NCBI GenBank assembly: GCA_964389675.1
Contig: CAYMEV010000003.1
Coordinates: forward strand, 62,001 to 126,000
Reading direction: 5' to 3'
Source of the DNA: CAYMEV01 sp964389675 [NCBI: uncultured Candidatus Sumerlaeota bacterium]
Lineage (GTDB): Bacteria > CAYMEV01
Length of the DNA: 64,000 nt
The first letter of the stretch is position 1. Every line of letters begins with the position of its first letter. Position numbers and translations under genes: made by a program. Below are positions 60,273-64,000 of the stretch, piece after piece. The notes beneath the pieces are model-generated. The model had not been told where the DNA came from and searched no databases. It saw only the letters and a list, made by a program, of their open reading frames with translations.

Positions 60273-61034
60273 CTATTTTTTAATAAACCAGTACTGGCTT
60301 GAGTAAAAACAAAAACCGCTATTTTTGGTGACACGCTGTGATAAAAAATTGTCATGCGCAATATAGCAGTGAGGAGCCCAGCCCCGGTCCCTTGCCGATT
60401 TGACCATTTCTGCTGTTAATATCTTTGCCAGGCCCATGTTCCGGTATTCCGGGAGCGTTCGGAGCATTCCCATTGATCCGTTTTCCCTGAAAAGGGCATA
60501 AGATGCGATTTTATCATCTATGTATATGGCAAATGTGTTCCTGTTCTGTATCTGTTTTCTGATAAATTGTGAAACCTTGCCCCTGCCGAAAGCCCAGTTG
60601 TCATTTACTTCCCTTATGTCCGATTCCCTTATCTGTTCAACTTTGTATCCCCCTGGGAAGTTCAGGCCAATAGGGGAATCATCATCAATATACCATAGGC
60701 CGAATGATTCAAAATCCTCTATCTTCCACGGCTTTTTGACATAATTGAATATCGGCTGAGGGACGCATCTGAAATGAAGAGGGGTCCGGTATATGAAGTT
60801 TGCCAGGAAACTGTAATCCTCTGATGAACCATTCATGTATAAGAGCGCATTCTCCCTGTCATCGAAGCCAGACTCCTTAAGTAACACTACAGCTGATTCC
60901 ATTTCATCTGAAGATGTATGTATCTTATCAATGCTTTCCCTTGAATGCTTTAAGAAGAATACTAGCCTCGAATATTCGACAGGGTCTGATATACACTCTA
61001 AAAATGATTGATATCTGCTTTCTTCCAGGATCAT
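60273..61034 (-). CDS. GNAT-family acetyltransferase
   Basis: A 253-residue protein with a GNAT domain in the C-terminal half: YIDDKIASYALFRENGSMGMLRTLPEYRNMGLAKILTAEMV (read in parts), where the RTLPEYRNMGLA segment is the acetyl-CoA loop, then IAHDNFLSQRVTKNSGF. The N-terminal half may be a second, degenerate GNAT fold, like FR47-type or glycine N-acyltransferase-like proteins. Substrate unknown. Confidence 0.8.
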   Translation of the reverse strand: MILEESRYQSFLECISDPVEYSRLVFFLKHSRESIDKIHTSSDEMESAVVLLKESGFDDRENALLYMNGSSEDYSFLANFIYRTPLHFRCVPQPIFNYVKKPWKIEDFESFGLWYIDDDSPIGLNFPGGYKVEQIRESDIREVNDNWAFGRGKVSQFIRKQIQNRNTFAIYIDDKIASYALFRENGSMGMLRTLPEYRNMGLAKILTAEMVKSARDRGWAPHCYIAHDNFLSQRVTKNSGFCFYSSQYWFIKK

Positions 61035-61137
61035 GGCTTCATTTTAGCAATTCGGTATGAGGATGTCAATTAAATGTGGATATTGCCTGCTGTCCATGCA
61101 TCATCAGGCCAATAACAGCAAGGAAAGCAAATTGTTA

Positions 61138-61166
61138 TTGACATATGGTGAATTTATTTAAAGATA
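61138..61166 (+). promoter_or_regulatory. Weak promoter candidate, membrane protein gene
   Basis: A perfect TTGACA (61138-61143) is 17 bp from a poor -10, AAGATA (61161-61166), just before the gene at 61179. The very short leader weakens the case. Confidence 0.3.
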
Positions 61167-61178
61167 ACAGGGGAACTA

Positions 61179-63074
61179 ATGAAAAGATTTAACTTTATTA
61201 TATTAATACTTATCATAAATACTCTTCTTCTGCTGTATTACGGCAAGCCTGTTATTGAGAGCGACGGGCTGACATATTACATTATAGCAAGGAGTTTTGC
61301 CGAAGACGGCGATTTCAATATCTCAGAAAAGAACTATTACCCTGATAGAAGATTCTTCCACTATATACTCAATAAAGAAAAAAACAGGATTGGAGTAACA
61401 TTTTCAGGCGGTTATGCCATACTGGTATCACCGTTTATCAGACTGACAAGATTTATTGGTTCTTTCTGTCCTTATATAAATAATCTTTCTCCTTATTATG
61501 AGTGGCCGCCATTCATTGATTGCATAGCCATACTGCTGGCAAACTTTTTCTACCTGAATCTGATGTTCATAATCCTGTACAGGTTTTTAATATCAATATT
61601 CAGCCCGTTAACAGCTTTCTGCTCCATATATACTGCATTTTTAGGCACTCCTTTAATATACTACACATTTACAGCGCCAGCTTTTTCACAGTTTGCAGAT
61701 ACATTTGCTTTTGCCATGTTCTTTGTCTCATCCATGATGTATTTTCAGAACAGGGCAAAAGGATCGGGGATGATGTACCTGTTTCTCTCCGGGCTATGTC
61801 TGGGGCTTTCTGTATTCATAAGGAATAATAATTTTGTTTTTTTTATTCCATATGCTGTTTTTATACTGCTATATTCCATAAAGGAAAAAATAAGCATCAA
61901 GGGTATACTGCTCAGATATCTGGTATTATCTGCAAGCGCTGTGCCTTTTGCTGTCCTTTTGCTCATCTATAACCTGGTGCAGTATGGCGACCCTTTTGTT
62001 ACCGGTTATTCGCTCCACGGGAATTTTATCTTCAGAAGCACATTATTATATCAGCTTTTCCACCCTGTGAGGGGGCTTTTTATATATACGCCCCTGGCCG
62101 CTGTTGTCATCGGCGGCCTGTTATTTGCAAAAAGGCATAAACTGCAGAGAATGCTGAGTATATGGTATGTGATCGCCTTTTTTGCACTATGCCAGTTCTT
62201 TCACTATTGGCGTGGAGGTATCAGCTACGGGCACAGATTTTCTGTTCATTTATACCCTGTTTATGCCTTTGCTCTTGCCCTTATTTTTTCAGCAGGTTTA
62301 AAGGGGTACAGGAAAGTACTGGTATATGCCCTTATATTGATTTTTACCGCCTATGCATTTGCGCATTACAATCTTTATGTATATGCTTCAGCTACACAGA
62401 ATTCCAGGAACTACCTTTTCCGAAACAATGACAAGTATGATATAATTGATATTGCAAGATCAGCAAATATTGCCCTTGATGATGTTAAAAAATGGAGGAA
62501 GACCGGCACCAGGGGAGGCCTTTACTACCTCAACCTGTACCACTATGCCCCCTCCCTTCTTTTCCTGCCGATAAACAATATACACAGGAATTTTCTTACC
62601 TTCCTTAAGGGTATAAGCATTTCTGAAAAAGGGGAAAACCTGAGCGTTGATATCACATTAAGGTCTTTTGACGGAGGTATCTGGCATCCGAGGATATTTA
62701 TATGCCAGTTTGATAAGAGGGGGCATTATCTTGACCAGAGGCTGATCCTATTATCCACCCCGTCATGCGGTATCAAATTTGAAAAGGGGATTAATATCCT
62801 GAGATACAGCATAAGCCCTGAAATGAAATTCAGCATATTCCTGAACGAAAAAATGATCCAGGACGAGAAAGAAATGGAAAAGGCGGATAACTGGATAGAG
62901 AGATTGAATAATGAGGAAAAAATAGCAATAGTATTATATTATGCTTCTGCTGAAATCCGCGATGGCAAGCCGAAGGTAAATAAATACTACAGGAATTCCG
63001 AGGTGTTTGATGCAGCTCTTTTCAGGGGTCTTATTGCAGAGAATGGATATCCTCTCGATCAAATTCAAAACTGA
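61179..63074 (+). CDS. Polytopic membrane protein with ESDG loop, possible GT-C glycosyltransferase
   Basis: A 631-residue protein. The first 400 residues hold about ten membrane helices with the loop VIESDGLTYYIIARSFAEDGDF, shared with the protein at 32729. The conserved HPVRGLFIYTPLA and YWRGGISYGHRFSVHLYP blocks also have counterparts there (SPYHGLFQWHP, WWAGHSFGMRRLLN). Residues about 430-631 form an additional soluble, probably extracytoplasmic, domain that the other lacks. A GT-C glycosyltransferase role is inferred from topology only. Confidence 0.62.
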   Translation: MKRFNFIILILIINTLLLLYYGKPVIESDGLTYYIIARSFAEDGDFNISEKNYYPDRRFFHYILNKEKNRIGVTFSGGYAILVSPFIRLTRFIGSFCPYINNLSPYYEWPPFIDCIAILLANFFYLNLMFIILYRFLISIFSPLTAFCSIYTAFLGTPLIYYTFTAPAFSQFADTFAFAMFFVSSMMYFQNRAKGSGMMYLFLSGLCLGLSVFIRNNNFVFFIPYAVFILLYSIKEKISIKGILLRYLVLSASAVPFAVLLLIYNLVQYGDPFVTGYSLHGNFIFRSTLLYQLFHPVRGLFIYTPLAAVVIGGLLFAKRHKLQRMLSIWYVIAFFALCQFFHYWRGGISYGHRFSVHLYPVYAFALALIFSAGLKGYRKVLVYALILIFTAYAFAHYNLYVYASATQNSRNYLFRNNDKYDIIDIARSANIALDDVKKWRKTGTRGGLYYLNLYHYAPSLLFLPINNIHRNFLTFLKGISISEKGENLSVDITLRSFDGGIWHPRIFICQFDKRGHYLDQRLILLSTPSCGIKFEKGINILRYSISPEMKFSIFLNEKMIQDEKEMEKADNWIERLNNEEKIAIVLYYASAEIRDGKPKVNKYYRNSEVFDAALFRGLIAENGYPLDQIQN

Positions 63075-63104
63075 GATGTATGCCCAGGGATAATTATTGA
63101 AGGC

Positions 63105-63159
63105 TTGATATTTTTTAATTACTGTGTATAGTAATAAATCTAACTGCATTTTATGCAGT
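63105..63159 (+). promoter_or_regulatory. Promoter and inverted repeat before the edge pseudokinase
   Basis: TTGATA (63105-63110) is 16 bp from TATAGT (63127-63132). Just downstream, ACTGCAT (63143-63149) and ATGCAGT (63153-63159) form a perfect 7-bp inverted repeat around TTT, placed like an operator in the leader. Confidence 0.6.
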
Positions 63160-63181
63160 ATAATTTACGGAGGCTGGAATA

Positions 63182-64000
63182 TTGGAAAAGCCTGATGTTT
63201 TCAAACGCTACAGTATCGGCGAGAAAATTGACTTTGAAAGATATGAAACATATATAGTCTATGATAACCTGTTTGAAAGGAACAAGAGGCTTACCTTTCT
63301 AACCCAGGAAAATCTGAGGAAAACAAATATCAAAAATCTCCTGAATCTTTATATCCTGTTTTCCAACCATAATATAAAGAGTATGGAATATCTTTTTGAG
63401 TGGGGCAGATTATCTGATAACAGCTATTATTTTGTCAGGGACGCAAGAAGCCTTCTGAAAATCAAACAGCATTCCTTTCTTATTGAGGACCTGAAGCTTT
63501 TGATGCTTGATATACTCATAGCCCTGTACGGGATACACAGAAACGGCAGATACTACGGCAAGGTTCATGAAAACAGCATATATTACTGCTTTAACAGGTA
63601 TGACAGCCAGAGAAACATACATTATGTCCTGTCAGCATTATCAGACAATATGAAATATAATGAGCAGCAGCTGGCGCTGGCACAGAAGTGGGATATAATG
63701 AGCTTCGGGATCACTATCCTGAAGCTTCTTTCAAAGGATAATTCAGATGCCCTTCTGAATGAGAATGATTATTCAAGGCTCTCTGAAAAGCTCACAGAGT
63801 ACAATATTGACAGCGAGACCAGGGAGATCCTGATAGAACTGCTGGATGCAAATGAAGATGTACTTTATTATATAAAGAAGATCCTGAGCAATGATGAAAT
63901 GGACAGGGATCCCCAGCTTAGGGCTGTATACAACGGCCTGCTCTTTTCACGGTTTCCAAAAAACCATATAGGCATATCAAATATAAAAGAACTGGACGAC
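63182..64000 (+). CDS. Pseudokinase-like protein, 3' end outside the window
   Basis: An open frame from TTG at 63182 (GGAGG at 63169-63173, 8 bp upstream) to the right edge, 273 codons so far. Residues 1-215 follow a kinase fold: a hinge-like YYFVRDARSLLKI, and a catalytic-loop region GIHRNGRYYGKVHENSIYY where Lys127 replaces the catalytic Asp, His129 the Lys and Ser132 the Asn; then KWDIMSFGITILKLL, matching the SDIYSLG helix. It should be catalytically dead. The layout resembles the pseudokinase at 52661, whose later part is a membrane helix and TonB-like domain; whether this one shares that is beyond the edge. Confidence 0.72.
   Translation, partial: MEKPDVFKRYSIGEKIDFERYETYIVYDNLFERNKRLTFLTQENLRKTNIKNLLNLYILFSNHNIKSMEYLFEWGRLSDNSYYFVRDARSLLKIKQHSFLIEDLKLLMLDILIALYGIHRNGRYYGKVHENSIYYCFNRYDSQRNIHYVLSALSDNMKYNEQQLALAQKWDIMSFGITILKLLSKDNSDALLNENDYSRLSEKLTEYNIDSETREILIELLDANEDVLYYIKKILSNDEMDRDPQLRAVYNGLLFSRFPKNHIGISNIKELDD

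Noticed and set aside
1-64000. CRISPR arrays, insertion sequences, integrases, prophage or rRNA
   Set aside because: No regularly spaced repeats, transposase or phage proteins, or rRNA-like sequence were seen on either strand.

Overview
The window (about 40% GC by eye) reads as chromosomal DNA of a Gram-negative, probably anaerobic bacterium that I cannot place in a named phylum. Outer-membrane logic is shown by several lipoproteins, a periplasmic amidase, a C-terminal beta-barrel-like protein and a TonB-like domain. Anaerobic energy metabolism is suggested by a four-gene sodium-pumping decarboxylase (mmdA-D-C-B). Translation uses the standard bacterial code, with AGGAGG-type ribosome sites and frequent TTG/GTG starts.

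Left part (1-18 kb): a truncated unknown gene; a Na/phosphate cotransporter with its PhoU-like partner; tRNA-Leu(UAG); a proteostasis block tig-clpP-lon followed by the ribosome-assembly GTPase engB; a full-length but divergent cobalamin methionine synthase overlapping a DppA-type aminopeptidase; a PKD-domain envelope protein with a classic terminator; and the mmd sodium pump. The biotin ligase that would charge the pump's carrier protein lies at 24.2-24.9 kb.

Middle (18-35 kb): a B12-binding radical SAM enzyme, a DUF4178-DUF350-DUF4178 membrane module, a murein amidase, and a MamK-like bacterial actin without magnetosome genes beside it. On the minus strand follow birA, nadC, a thioredoxin-like lipoprotein, a receiver protein with Glu at the phosphorylation site, lepB and a ROK kinase. 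Divergent from the ROK gene is a tandem pair of about 350-residue proteins with a proteasome-type Ntn-hydrolase fold. The second keeps the Thr1/Asp/Lys/Asp active-site pattern and the first has lost it. Two large membrane proteins and a DUF4388-DnaJ fusion follow.

Type III secretion locus (35.2-47.8 kb): a well-formed promoter precedes a tail-anchored double-FHA protein, a sigma-28-like factor, sctI, sctJ, a protein in the sctK position, sctL, sctN, sctO, sctP, an FHA-SctQ fusion, a FliO-like protein, sctR, sctS, sctT and sctU, then one unknown gene. Most of these genes overlap or abut. The set mixes non-flagellar (SctI, single-ring-protein SctJ) and flagellar (FliO, sigma-28) traits. The SctU self-cleavage motif NPTH is NPDE. 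No sctV, secretin, periplasmic sctD or needle gene lies in the window.

Right part (47.8-64 kb): a glycosyltransferase, an FHA-GGDEF diguanylate cyclase, a zinc-ribbon lipoprotein with a probable CTG start, a REP-like repeat patch, a ParB-like protein overlapping a spore-photoproduct-lyase-like radical SAM enzyme, a pseudokinase-TM-TonB fusion, dCMP deaminase, an HDOD / GAF-PAS / HprK-like / TlpA-like run, another large membrane protein, and a second pseudokinase gene cut by the window end. FHA domains, pseudokinases, GGDEF and HDOD recur in this half, suggesting a signalling-rich region around the secretion system; that functional link is inference.

No rRNA, CRISPR array, insertion sequence, prophage or integrase was seen.
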